DNA of 64,000 nt, taken from positions 4,956,910 through 5,020,909 of the forward strand of contig OY282382.1 in assembly GCA_958295905.1 (NCBI GenBank), given 5' to 3'. Position 1 is the first letter of the stretch. Every line of letters starts with the position of its first letter. Positions 36,535 to 45,099 of this stretch are shown in pieces. This stretch comes from an uncultured Vicinamibacterales bacterium (lineage in GTDB: Bacteria > Acidobacteriota > Vicinamibacteria > Vicinamibacterales > UBA8438). Under the pieces are notes generated by a model. The model was not told where the DNA came from and searched no databases. It saw nothing but the letters and a program-made list of their open reading frames with translations. The position numbers and the translations under genes are program-made.

Positions 36535-38696
36535 GAACGTCGCCGTCGCGCTATGAGAGTGACCATTACCGGGCAACCGCCCTGGAGGCAGGTTTCCCGA
36601 TGGTGCAGATCAGCAGAGTCGCGGAACGCGAGAGCTGGCGCAAAGAGATTAATCGACCCCTGTACCACATCCACAAGTGGTGGGCCACACGGCTGGGATC
36701 GGTATTCCGCGGGATAACACTAGGCGCACTCACCGACGCCGGCTCAGATATCTGGGAGGGATTCTACAGGCGACACGATCTGCAGGACAAGGTGGTTCTG
36801 GATCCGTTCATGGGAAGCGGGACGACGCTTGGCGAGGCGTTGAAGCTCGGCGCACGAGCAATCGGTTGCGACATCAACCCGGTGAGCACGTTCTTAGTGC
36901 GGCAAGCCCTGACGCGAGTCAGCGAAGCGGCACTGCGCAAAGCGTTCGCGCGCCTAGAGGCGAAGGCCGCACCGGAGATCAGGCGGTACTACAAAACGCG
37001 TGATCCCAAGACCGGCTCGACACTGCCGGTGCTCTACTTCTTCTGGTGCAAGACAGTGGAAACTCCGGCGGGCGATGTTGTGCCGCTGTTTTCGCGATAT
37101 GTATTCGCTCAACACGCCTCTCCAAGGCAGAAACCCGCCGCGCGGATTGTGTGCGCGGAGTGTTGGGGTATCTTTCAATCGCAATACGACTCGACGTTGA
37201 CCGAGTGCCCGCACTGCGGCCACAGTTTTAATCCACAAGATGGTCCCGCCAGCGGTCAGCATGTGCGGGCACCGGACGGATCGCGCTACAAGATCAGGGA
37301 TCTGCTGCCAGCGGACGGTTCACCACCCCGACACCGACTCTACGCCGTGCTCGGCCTGCGGCCGGATGGCGAGAAGGTGTTCCTTGCCGCGGGAGCCGAG
37401 GACGATGCACTGTACGCCGAAGCGGCGGCGCGCCTAAACGCGGAGGACCTGCCGCTGCCTACGCTTGCTGTTCGGCCGGGTCACAACACAGACCAGGCGC
37501 GCAGCTACCACTACGCGGGGTGGCGTGATTTTTTCAATGCGCGGCAACTGCTATGTCTGGGGCTCCTGTTGCGCCACATCCTGGAGATCAAAGACGAACT
37601 GGTGCAGGAACAGATGCTGTGTCTTTTCTCTGGCACACTGGAATTCAACAACCTGTTCTGTAGTTATAAGGGCGAGGGGACGGGAGCAGTGCGGCATATG
37701 TTCTCGCACCACATCCTCAAGCCGGAGCGTGTGCCGCTCGAGAACTCGGTGTGGGGAACGGAAAAGAGCAGCGGGACTTTCAGTACGCTGTTCGAGTCGC
37801 GTCTGATGCGGGCCAAACAGTACCTGAGGGAACCCTTCGAGCTTCAACTTGGTCGTGACCTCTTCGGAGCAACGAATGAGACGGTCAAGCTGGTGGCGAG
37901 CCCGGAGCTCTCTCCTCGATGCGTAGCGACGTGGGACGAGTTCCGGAGGGATCCTCGAGCGGTCATGGTCTTGAATGGGGACAGTGCGCGGCTACCAGTG
38001 CCTGACGCGTCGGTAGACGCTGTCGTGACCGACCCGCCGTACTTTGATTTCGTTCACTACAGCGAGCTGAGTGACTTCTTCTTCGCATGGCTGGGTCCGA
38101 CACTTGCCGCCCGGCATGTGTGGATGAAGAGAGCGGACTGCTCTCATATGGGCGAAGTCCAGCAAAGAGATCCACGTGCTTTCGCCCACCAGTTGGCTCG
38201 GGTGTTTTCCGAGTGCCGGCGGGTGATGAAGGCGCAGGGGATCTTGGCATTCAGCTTTCACCATTCGCGGCCGGAAGGTTGGGCCGCGATTCACGAGGCT
38301 GTGCAGTGCGCGGGGCTCCGCGTTGTCGCAGTCCACGTGGTGCATGCGGAGTTGCGGGTGTCGAACCCTAAAACGACAGCAAAGGATCCGATAAGCCTGG
38401 ATGCAATTCTCGTCTGCCGGAAGGGCGGGCACCTTCGTGGAGCAGGGAACGTGAAGCACGGGACGATGGTGAGCGCCGGCGAGTTGGGAAAGGAGTTGTC
38501 CGCGATGGGTTTGCGGCTGTCCCGGGCCGATAGGTTTGTCATTGCGGCGGCGCAGACACTGGTCAACGACGGCAAGACGATTTCGGGGTATGAGGCCATG
38601 CGTGACCGGCTGTCCGCGGTGTGTGACGCGGTTATGGCAGAGCGACACTCCGGGTGCGGATCGAGTCTCGAACTCAAGGCTGGGGGCGGCCCGTGA
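36531..38696 (+). CDS. Zn-ribbon adenine-type DNA methyltransferase (COG1743/DUF1156-like)
   Basis: The 721-aa protein has HKWWATRLGSVFRGI near the N-terminus, SAM motif I as LDPFMGSGTTLGEALKLGA (about residue 95) and a zinc ribbon inserted in the middle (CAECW then CPHCG). The catalytic motif IV comes late as VTDPPYFDF (about residue 495). This split order with an inserted Zn-ribbon is that of COG1743-type DNA methylases. It would protect host DNA against its coupled nuclease; the target base is probably adenine (DPPY), which is not proven. It is also AT-richer than the flanks. It could alternatively be part of a larger phage-defence set, but no further partner gene follows. Confidence 0.8.
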   Translation: MRTSPSRYESDHYRATALEAGFPMVQISRVAERESWRKEINRPLYHIHKWWATRLGSVFRGITLGALTDAGSDIWEGFYRRHDLQDKVVLDPFMGSGTTLGEALKLGARAIGCDINPVSTFLVRQALTRVSEAALRKAFARLEAKAAPEIRRYYKTRDPKTGSTLPVLYFFWCKTVETPAGDVVPLFSRYVFAQHASPRQKPAARIVCAECWGIFQSQYDSTLTECPHCGHSFNPQDGPASGQHVRAPDGSRYKIRDLLPADGSPPRHRLYAVLGLRPDGEKVFLAAGAEDDALYAEAAARLNAEDLPLPTLAVRPGHNTDQARSYHYAGWRDFFNARQLLCLGLLLRHILEIKDELVQEQMLCLFSGTLEFNNLFCSYKGEGTGAVRHMFSHHILKPERVPLENSVWGTEKSSGTFSTLFESRLMRAKQYLREPFELQLGRDLFGATNETVKLVASPELSPRCVATWDEFRRDPRAVMVLNGDSARLPVPDASVDAVVTDPPYFDFVHYSELSDFFFAWLGPTLAARHVWMKRADCSHMGEVQQRDPRAFAHQLARVFSECRRVMKAQGILAFSFHHSRPEGWAAIHEAVQCAGLRVVAVHVVHAELRVSNPKTTAKDPISLDAILVCRKGGHLRGAGNVKHGTMVSAGELGKELSAMGLRLSRADRFVIAAAQTLVNDGKTISGYEAMRDRLSAVCDAVMAERHSGCGSSLELKAGGGP

Positions 38697-39076
38697 GTTC
38701 ACGACCACGCGGTGTCCGTGCGGCGATCGCGGGAACGCAGGAGTCGCGGGACCGTGGCCAAGGGCTTGCCGCCGGGTCCGCGGACGGCGTGACGGACCGG
38801 CTCCCCGCGGCCATCGCGCCTTGTGGGGGCGGCGACGGGGGTCACGCTGGGGCTGGCCGCTTGCGCCGCGCCGGAATTGCGCAGGCTCGACGCCGACGGG
38901 CGCATCTCGTCGGACGAGCCTGGGCGTAGCGATTCGAGCAGCGGCGACCCGCCGGCGTAGATGCGGCAGCAGGTGCCGTCCACCGCCCCTCGACGCGCGG
39001 CAGCCAAGCGTCCGGGCTAACGGCCCGGGCAATGCGCCGGTTTGTCCAGCGCCCGAAAGAAAGGTACCGTATCCGC
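38697..39076. other. Gene-poor gap with possible lipoprotein relic
   Basis: About 380 bp without a supported gene. A GTG-started frame at about 38825 reads GAATGVTLGLAACAAPELRR and ends after 45 codons at 38959, like a broken lipoprotein start, but it has no ribosome site. Nothing else is seen. Confidence 0.35.
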
Positions 39077-41611
39077 ATGGATACGCTGCTTCGGGACGTC
39101 GGCTCCGCGGCGCGGCGGCTCGTCGCCCAGCGCGGGTTCACCCTCGCCGCGCTCTTGACGCTCGCCCTCGGCATCGGCGCCAACACGGCGATGTTCAGCG
39201 TCGTCCACAGTCTGCTCTTGCGGCCCCTGCCCTATCCTGACCCCGAGCGCGTCGTGCGTGTCGGAGAGTCCATGGGCGCTCGCAGAGGGGTGCTCACCAA
39301 CCGATCGTTACCCCTGCTCCAGGCCGCCGAGTCGTTCGAGCACCTCGCGGCCTACCGTGGGAGCTCGCTGGAATGGGCGGGTCCGGACGGCTCGATCGCC
39401 TTGCGCGGGGCCGCCGTGTCGCCGGCGCTGTTCCCTCTGCTGCGGGCGACACCGCACCTCGGCCGGCTGTTCACGGAGGAGGAGGCGCGGGAGGGCGCGG
39501 ACGGCGTGGTGCTGCTGAGCTACCGCGCCTGGACCAATCACTTCGCATCGGATCCAGGCATCGTCGGGGCCCCGGTCGACCTCGACGGAGATCCGCACAC
39601 CGTGGTTGGCGTGCTGCCCGAGGGATTCTATTTCCCGAACCCCGACAGCGAGTTCTGGACCCCGTTCGTCGTTCCGCCGTACGCGCCGCCGGCAGCCGCG
39701 GAAGCGGGGCAACCGAGCATGGTGTTCATGATGGTCTTCAACGCCCTGGGGCGCCTCGCGCCGGGCGTATCGCCGGAGCAGGCGGCGGCCGAGGCCGGCA
39801 CGCTCTTGCGGAGCGCTTCCGAGTTTCGGATGCTGCTTCCCGGCGGCGGCCGGGGGGCGGGCGGTCCCCAGAACAACGTGCAGGTCGTGCCGTTGCTGGA
39901 AGAGATGGTCGGCGAGTATCGGCCCGCGCTGCTGGCCCTGACCATGGCGACCGCCCTCGTGCTGCTGATCGCCTGCGTCAACGTGGCGGGGCTGCTGCTC
40001 GCGCGCGGGGTGACGCGCCGGCGGGCGCTGGCGGTGTGCGCGGCTCTCGGCGCGAGCCGCCTGCGGCTCGTCCGCCAGCTCCTGACCGAGAGCGTGATGC
40101 TGGGCGTGGGCGGCGGCGCGCTCGGGTTGGCGGCGGCGTCGATGGTGCTGCGTGCGGCGCCGGCGCTCGTTCCCGGTGACGTCGCGCGGCTCGACGGGGT
40201 GGGCCTCGACGGCGTGACGCTCGCGTTCACCTTGGGTGTGTCGATCGCCGCCGGGCTGCTGTTCGGCGCCGCACCGGCCCTCCAGTGGTCGCGGCTCGAT
40301 CTGGCGGGCACCCTGAACGAAGGGAGCACGCAGTCCACCGGCGGCTTCCGGCTGCTCCGCTCGAACCGGACGCGCGCTACCCTCGCCGTGGTTCAAGTTG
40401 CCCTGGCCCTGGTGCTGCTGATGGGAGCGGGGCTGCTGTTGCATAGCTTCGTGCGGCTCATCACCCTCGATCGCGGGTACGACCCGGCCAGCGTGATCGC
40501 CGCCGGCATCCGGAACCCTGACACGGCGTTTCGGCCGGGCATGACCCCGGCGTCGATGGCTGACCTCCGGGCGGCCCGCCGCCGCTTCCAGGAATCGCTG
40601 GTGGACGAGATGGCCCGGTTGGCGGCGCTTTCCGATGTCGAAGCGGTGGGGGTGTCGTCACGCCTGCCGCTCGCCCCCGCCGGCGGCGGAAGCTCCACCG
40701 TGTTCCGCCTGGCAGGCGCCCCGCCGCCGACCGACCCGCGGGACCTCCCGCCGGCCTCGGTCAACTTCGTCAGCCCCGGCTACTTCGACACGATGCGCCT
40801 GCGGCTCCGCAACGGGCGGGCGTTCACCCGGCTCGACACGGCCGAGAGTCCGCCGGTGCTGATGGTGAACGAGACCCTCGCACGCGAACTCTTCGGCGGC
40901 GGGCCGGCCGTCGGCCAGCGCCTGCTGCCGGCCGGCGCAGGCCCGGAACCGTGGGAGGTGATTGGGGTCGTGGCCGACGTCCGCTACGGCGGGCTGACCA
41001 TCACCGAGTCGCAGGCCGAGGCCTACATGCCGCTGCGCCAGATCGAACACGCGGCGATGCTGAGCGGCGTGTCCCCGCCGGTGGTCGCCGTGCGGACGGC
41101 CGGCGACCCGGTGGCCACCGTTCCCTTTCTGCGCGAGGCGGTGGCCGCGGCGGGCCCGAACGCGAGCATCGACGACGTGATGACGATGGACGCGAGACTG
41201 TCGGCGGCGGTCGCGCAACCCCGCTTCTATGCCGTCTTCGCCGGGTTCTTCGCCGCCCTGGCGCTGTTCCTCGCCGCCTTCGGCATCTATGCCCTGCTCA
41301 CCTACACCGTGTCGCAACGCCGCCGGGAGATCGGGGTCCGCATGGCCCTCGGCGCGCAGCGCGGCGACGTCGTGGCCCTCGTCGTCCGGCAGGGGGCGGG
41401 ACTGGTCGCGGCCGGGACGCTCCTCGGCCTGCTCGCGTCCACCGGCTCCGTCCGCCTGCTGGAGAGCTTCCTGTTCGGCGTCGCGGCGAACGACCCGCTG
41501 GCCTTCGCCGCAGCGCCGCTCGTGCTCGCCGCCGTCGCGCTCGTCGCCTGCTGGCTACCGGCGCATCGGGCCGCCCGCATCGACCCGATCGACGCCCTGC
41601 GGATAGAGTAG
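39077..41611 (+). CDS. ADOP-type ABC transporter permease (FtsX/MacB-like)
   Basis: The 844-aa duplicated permease starts with the ADOP N-terminus (LLRDVGSAARRLVAQRGFTL), then ALLTLALGIGANTAMFSVVH and SLLLRPLPYPDPERVV. Two FtsX halves are visible, the first around ALLALTMATALVLLIACVNV (about residue 275) and the second near the C-terminus with VSQRRREIGVRMALGAQRGD. Large periplasmic MacB_PCD-like domains lie between. ADOP permeases are greatly expanded in Acidobacteriota and usually lack an adjacent ATPase, as here; the substrate is unknown. Confidence 0.92.
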   Translation: MDTLLRDVGSAARRLVAQRGFTLAALLTLALGIGANTAMFSVVHSLLLRPLPYPDPERVVRVGESMGARRGVLTNRSLPLLQAAESFEHLAAYRGSSLEWAGPDGSIALRGAAVSPALFPLLRATPHLGRLFTEEEAREGADGVVLLSYRAWTNHFASDPGIVGAPVDLDGDPHTVVGVLPEGFYFPNPDSEFWTPFVVPPYAPPAAAEAGQPSMVFMMVFNALGRLAPGVSPEQAAAEAGTLLRSASEFRMLLPGGGRGAGGPQNNVQVVPLLEEMVGEYRPALLALTMATALVLLIACVNVAGLLLARGVTRRRALAVCAALGASRLRLVRQLLTESVMLGVGGGALGLAAASMVLRAAPALVPGDVARLDGVGLDGVTLAFTLGVSIAAGLLFGAAPALQWSRLDLAGTLNEGSTQSTGGFRLLRSNRTRATLAVVQVALALVLLMGAGLLLHSFVRLITLDRGYDPASVIAAGIRNPDTAFRPGMTPASMADLRAARRRFQESLVDEMARLAALSDVEAVGVSSRLPLAPAGGGSSTVFRLAGAPPPTDPRDLPPASVNFVSPGYFDTMRLRLRNGRAFTRLDTAESPPVLMVNETLARELFGGGPAVGQRLLPAGAGPEPWEVIGVVADVRYGGLTITESQAEAYMPLRQIEHAAMLSGVSPPVVAVRTAGDPVATVPFLREAVAAAGPNASIDDVMTMDARLSAAVAQPRFYAVFAGFFAALALFLAAFGIYALLTYTVSQRRREIGVRMALGAQRGDVVALVVRQGAGLVAAGTLLGLLASTGSVRLLESFLFGVAANDPLAFAAAPLVLAAVALVACWLPAHRAARIDPIDALRIE

Positions 41612-41819
41612 GGCGGGCGCGGGAAGACCGCGGCGGGCGACAGCCCTCCTGACCGAGCGCTGAATGTGAATGAGACCTTGCGCCACGTCCGGCGCCTCGG
41701 CGCGGAGGTGACGTCCGCCCGGCGGCGGCCCCGCGCCACCACAACATCTTGGGGTCGACGCCCCGTCCGAATTGATCGCTTTCGCACGATCGGCAACACC
41801 GCGACCACCTGCCTCCGAC

Positions 41820-42599
41820 TCAATCGTCGGGCAGGCTGTACGTCCCCGGCCGCAGCCCCACCACGAAGCTGCCGTTTCTCAGCGACGGCTTGTTGTAGCG
41901 CAGGGCGCCGGGGTGGGGCTCGGGGTGGCCGGAGTTGCGGTGGACGCAGTCGCCGGCCGCGACGTCCCATTCCATGGTCGGTCCGAGCCGCGGGTAGACG
42001 TCCGCCCCGCCCTCGGCGACCACGCAGAACTTCAGCGAGCTGCCGCTCTTGACCCGCTCCACCACGTTCAGCGGATCGAGGAAGGCCTCGAGGGCGGGGC
42101 TGGGGTGGGATCGGCTCTCGACGACGCGCAGCGGGTCGGACGGGCCGGCCAAGCTCGACCGCAGGCGCCGCGGCCGGCCGTTCCCCTCGCGCTTCCACGC
42201 GCCCGCCCCCGCGCGGGCGTAGTACAGCACCCCCGCCGCGGGCGCCGCCACCACCCCCAGCGCCGGTTCGCCGTGCTCGATCAGGGCGACGTTGACGGTG
42301 AACTCGCCGGTGCGGTCGACGAACTCCTTCGTCCCATCGAGGGGGTCGACGAGCCAGTAGCGGGACCACCGGCGGCGCACCTCGTAGGGGGGTATCCCGC
42401 GCTCCTCGGAGAGATACGGCACCGCGGGGTCCAGCGCCGCCAACCCGCCCCGCAGGATCTCGTCGGCCGCGAGGTCGACGCCGGTCACCGGCGACCCGTC
42501 CGCCTTCGCCCGCACCCACGTGTCGCCGGCGCGGTACCGCTGCAGCACCACTGCGGCGACCCGCAACACCACTTCATTGACGGCTTCCAGCGTCACCAT
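41820..42599 (-). CDS. cysQ: 3'(2'),5'-bisphosphate nucleotidase / inositol monophosphatase family (CysQ-like)
   Basis: The 259-aa protein has the FIG-type motifs PYLSEERGIPP (metal-binding Glu), YWLVDPLDGTKEFVDRTGEF (DPxDGTxxF) and PTMEWDVAAGDC (WD-AAG). It converts PAP, the by-product of PAPS use, to AMP and Pi, supporting sulfate assimilation with sat-cysC and the sulfite reductase operon. The start ATG coincides with the 4-bp target duplication of MITE copy 2, which begins 2 bp beyond it. The native promoter and ribosome site have therefore been replaced by MITE sequence, and the reading frame stays open into the element. Expression may depend on the element. Confidence 0.88.
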   Translation of the reverse strand: MVTLEAVNEVVLRVAAVVLQRYRAGDTWVRAKADGSPVTGVDLAADEILRGGLAALDPAVPYLSEERGIPPYEVRRRWSRYWLVDPLDGTKEFVDRTGEFTVNVALIEHGEPALGVVAAPAAGVLYYARAGAGAWKREGNGRPRRLRSSLAGPSDPLRVVESRSHPSPALEAFLDPLNVVERVKSGSSLKFCVVAEGGADVYPRLGPTMEWDVAAGDCVHRNSGHPEPHPGALRYNKPSLRNGSFVVGLRPGTYSLPDD

Positions 42600-42601
42600 G
42601 G

Positions 42602-42759
42602 CAGCCCGTGGCAAAACTCCGCGGCGCGCCGGAACTGGCCGGCAATGGCGCGGAAACGGCTCGGATCGGCCAGATTTCGGCGATTTCGACCGCTGTACGA
42701 CACGTTCTTGGGCCGAGTACGGTCCCAGCCGGATGCAGCGCAACTTCTGCCACGGACTG
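42602..42759 (+). mobile_element. 158-bp MITE at the cysQ start codon (copy 2)
   Basis: Terminal repeats are CAGCCCGTGGCA and TGCCACGGACTG. The target duplication is ATGG (42598-42601 and 42760-42763), whose first copy contains the cysQ start codon read from the other strand. Length equals copy 1, in the same orientation. It contains no gene. Confidence 0.88.
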
Positions 42760-42842
42760 ATGGGCCACGGGCTGATTATGTATAACTGCGTCCTGCGGAA
42801 CCCGGCAAACTGATCTTGCGCGAACGGCCGCCGCGCGCCAGT

Positions 42843-42858
42843 GCGGGAGCGCTCCCGC
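42843..42858. repeat. Perfect 16-bp palindrome
   Basis: GCGGGAGCGCTCCCGC is its own reverse complement. It lies between the MITE and the 3' end of the MNT-HEPN gene. It could help stop transcription from either side but has no T-run. Confidence 0.45.
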
Positions 42859-42926
42859 CAAGCGCCGCCGGAACTCCACCGGTCGGCGGGTCAAGCAGTT
42901 TCCTTCGACGGCGGTCTCCGTTTGCG

Positions 42927-43796
42927 CTATGGGCCGGCGGCGCGATCGCCGTTTCCGGGGCGCGCCCGGGTTTTCAATCGTTCCTTCGTCTCGTTCACGA
43001 GCGCCGGGATTCTCGACCGTGCGTGCGCGAGCACGTCTGCGCCGGTCGTCCTCGTTGCGTCCCACGTCGTCTCGGGCGTGCCGTCCGTGGGATCTTCGTA
43101 CTGGTAGATGCCCGCGTACAGCGACAGCTTATTCAGGTCTGGTTCGTTGCGCGCCGCGGCTATCCGCCCGCCGTCGCGTTCCGCGTCGTCCCACAAGGCG
43201 TTCAGGTCGTGCTTGCGCTCGATATGCCGTCCCTGGGCGATGATCAGGCCCTTCAGGGCTTGTTCCATCGAGGCTTGCAGGTTCTCGCACCTGTCGGCCG
43301 GGTGCCGGCGGGGTTCGCCGGCTATTCCCCATTTCCGCTCTGCGCGAGCCAGGAACGAGTAGGCGCGGTCGGGTTTGTACCGTGTTCTCTGTACCCTTAC
43401 CCTTTCCGTCCCGTCGAGGACGTACGTCGGACCGGTCTCGATGGGTCTGAAGCCGGTTCTCGTGTAGAGGGTGCGCCCGGTTTCCAGGGCGCGGCCACGA
43501 ACGTTGCCGGCGTACTCCCGTCCGGCTGCCGCCTGGCTTCCGCTGCTGACGAACACGTCGATCTCGCGGCGGGTCTCCCGGCAGGTCAACCGGTGGTGTT
43601 GTTCTCCGTCTCCCCGGTCGGGTTCCTTAATCACCAGCAGGTCGAGGTCGCTGTGTTCGCTCAGCTCTCCGCGGGCGCCGGACCCGAACAGGATGATCTG
43701 GTCCGGATGCAGCCTCGCCACGACCGTCTCGACGGCGGCCCGAAGCTCTTCGGCGTCCGGCGCCGCGGTCTTTCTGTCAAGCATTGCCGTGGTCAT
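42927..43796 (-). CDS. Nucleotidyltransferase-HEPN fusion (MNT-HEPN)
   Basis: The 289-aa protein has an N-terminal MNT-type nucleotidyltransferase core: HPDQIILFGSGARGELSEHS followed by DLDLLVI (GSxARG...SDxDLLV). A linker follows, then an all-helical C-terminal half with HIERKHDLNALWDD, HEPN-like (RxxxxH-type region). In two-gene MNT/HEPN toxin-antitoxin systems the HEPN RNase is AMPylated by the MNT protein; here both domains seem to be in one chain. The start is at MTTAMLDRK; the frame is open further upstream. Whether it is a self-neutralised toxin or a defence effector cannot be told. Confidence 0.72.
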   Translation of the reverse strand: MTTAMLDRKTAAPDAEELRAAVETVVARLHPDQIILFGSGARGELSEHSDLDLLVIKEPDRGDGEQHHRLTCRETRREIDVFVSSGSQAAAGREYAGNVRGRALETGRTLYTRTGFRPIETGPTYVLDGTERVRVQRTRYKPDRAYSFLARAERKWGIAGEPRRHPADRCENLQASMEQALKGLIIAQGRHIERKHDLNALWDDAERDGGRIAAARNEPDLNKLSLYAGIYQYEDPTDGTPETTWDATRTTGADVLAHARSRIPALVNETKERLKTRARPGNGDRAAGP

Positions 43797-43983
43797 TCTA
43801 CCGTGCTGGCCGGGGGCCTCGGCGGCTGCCGGTCGGCGGGCCGGCACCCGCGATCGGTCGGCGCGGCTGGCCCCGGGGCGCGTACGGGCGGCCTTGTCGT
43901 CCGCAACGGGCGCCGGGGGCTCTTCGTTCGCCGAGCGCTCCGGCGGGCGACCCCCGCCCCGGCTGCCGAACGCCGGGCCGGCT

Positions 43984-44758
43984 TCAGCACGGCAGGTCGC
44001 GTCCCGGGATCAACCCGCGCAGGAACCGGTCGACCGGCAGGCACAGGACGCCGTTCCGTTCCAGGGCCTCGTCGCCGCGGTACAGGAGGAGCGGTGAGCA
44101 CTCGGGGTAGCCCTGGTGGAACGTCCTCAGCCCCCTGAGGTCGCTCGGTCGCACCGACCGGCTGTTCTTGACCTCGACGGCGTGGAATCCCGCGCTGCCG
44201 TACAGGACGAAGTCGACCTCCGAACCGCCCCGAGTGCGCCAGAAATGGATGCGGCAGTCGGCATCGCCGTAGCTGATCCACGCGCGCAGGTGTTGCAGGA
44301 CCAGTCCTTCGAAGGCAGGACCGGCGATCTCCTCCCGCGCATCGAGAGGACAGGCCGGGCGCAGCGACCGGAACACGCCGCAGTCGAAGAAGTAGAGCTT
44401 GGCGTGCGCGACCACCGCCCGCTCGGCCCGACGCCGGAAAACCGGGAGCCGGGTGGCGATGGGCAGATCCTCCAGAATGCCCAGATACGACTCGACGGTG
44501 TTGCGGCCGGCGACGCACTCCCGCGCGATGTCCGCGACGTTCAGCATCCGCCCGTGCGGGAAGGAGGCGACCTCGAGGAACCGGCTGAAGTCGTCGAGCC
44601 GGCGGACCAGTTCGATCTCGCCCGCAGTATCGAGTCGGGTCGAGAAGATCGATCCAGGCCGCATCCGGGATACCGGGCCCGCAGCCAAGTGGACTTGCCG
44701 GTGCCGCGCGGCCCAACAGGAAGTAGCTGCCCGCAGGATGGTCGAAAAATCTCGACAC
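43984..44758 (-). pseudogene. AAA ATPase / DUF4143 gene with frameshifts and internal deletion
   Basis: The start reads MSRFFDHPAGSYFLLG in one frame. The Walker A continues as GPRGTGKSTWLRARYP in another, returns to PDAAWIDLLDP in the first, and the rest is in a third frame (DDFSRFLEVASFPHGRMLNV onward). Most of the ATPase core (Walker B region) is missing between LLDP and LDDFSRF. The C-terminal DUF4143 nuclease-like part is intact (FFDCGVFRSLRP, GSEVDFVLYG, AVEVKNSR, ending at 43984). This family is usually about 380-400 aa. It is broken by at least two frame changes plus a deletion, so it is not functional as an ATPase. Confidence 0.8.
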
Positions 44759-44838
44759 CTATGACATATTGGGTCGAAATATAGCACTTCAACGGACAGA
44801 ACTTCAGAGTGTCCGCAGGAGCCGGTCCCGACCGGCCC

Positions 44839-44868
44839 TTGACGCGGCGGGCCGTCGCGGGATACAGT
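44839..44868 (+). promoter_or_regulatory. Candidate promoter of the sulfur-assimilation operon
   Basis: TTGACG (44839-44844) and TACAGT (44863-44868) are separated by 18 bp. The expected start of transcription would be about 44875, two bases before the GTG of the Cys leader peptide, which would then be leaderless. Confidence 0.5.
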
Positions 44869-44876
44869 CTGGTGTC

Positions 44877-44957
44877 GTGACGTTGCGCACACGAACCGCC
44901 TGTTGTTGCTGCTGTTGTCCGGAGGCCGCCGAGGCCCCGGCGCTGACGGTCGTGTGA
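44877..44957 (+). CDS. Cysteine-rich leader peptide (attenuator)
   Basis: The 26-codon reading frame, from GTG, encodes MTLRTRTACCCCCCPEAAEA then PALTVV. The six consecutive Cys codons (TGT TGT TGC TGC TGT TGT) lie at 44901-44918. It stands upstream of the precorrin-2 dehydrogenase / siroheme / sulfite reductase operon, followed by an intrinsic terminator. A ribosome stalling at the Cys codons when cysteinyl-tRNA is scarce would leave GGCCCCGG (44933-44940) free to pair with CCGGGGCC (45016-45023) and block the terminator. There is no good ribosome site; the peptide may be leaderless. An in-frame longer start upstream is possible. Confidence 0.75.
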   Translation: MTLRTRTACCCCCCPEAAEAPALTVV

Positions 44958-45010
44958 GGTGATGCACAAACGCTGAAGTGAAGACCAGCAAGCACCAGCG
45001 CGAGAGACCG

Positions 45011-45043
45011 AAAGCCCGGGGCCACACGGCTCCGGGCTTTTTT
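45011..45043 (+). terminator. Intrinsic terminator acting as attenuator before the sulfur operon
   Basis: The GC-rich stem AAAGCCCGG-GGCC, loop ACAC, then GGC-CCGGGCTTT runs into TTTTTT. It lies 54-86 bp after the leader peptide stop and about 57 bp before the first operon gene. Its 5' arm includes the 8-bp sequence complementary to the leader peptide 3' region (antiterminator). Confidence 0.85.
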
Positions 45044-45099
45044 GTTGAACCACGGCCGCGGCCAAGCGATCGGAGACTGAACCCGTCAGGCGCGCCGGC

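Noticed and set aside
38825-38959. A 45-codon lipoprotein-like frame (GAATGVTLGLAACAAPELRR)
   Set aside because: No ribosome site and no length; kept only as a possible relic in the gap description.
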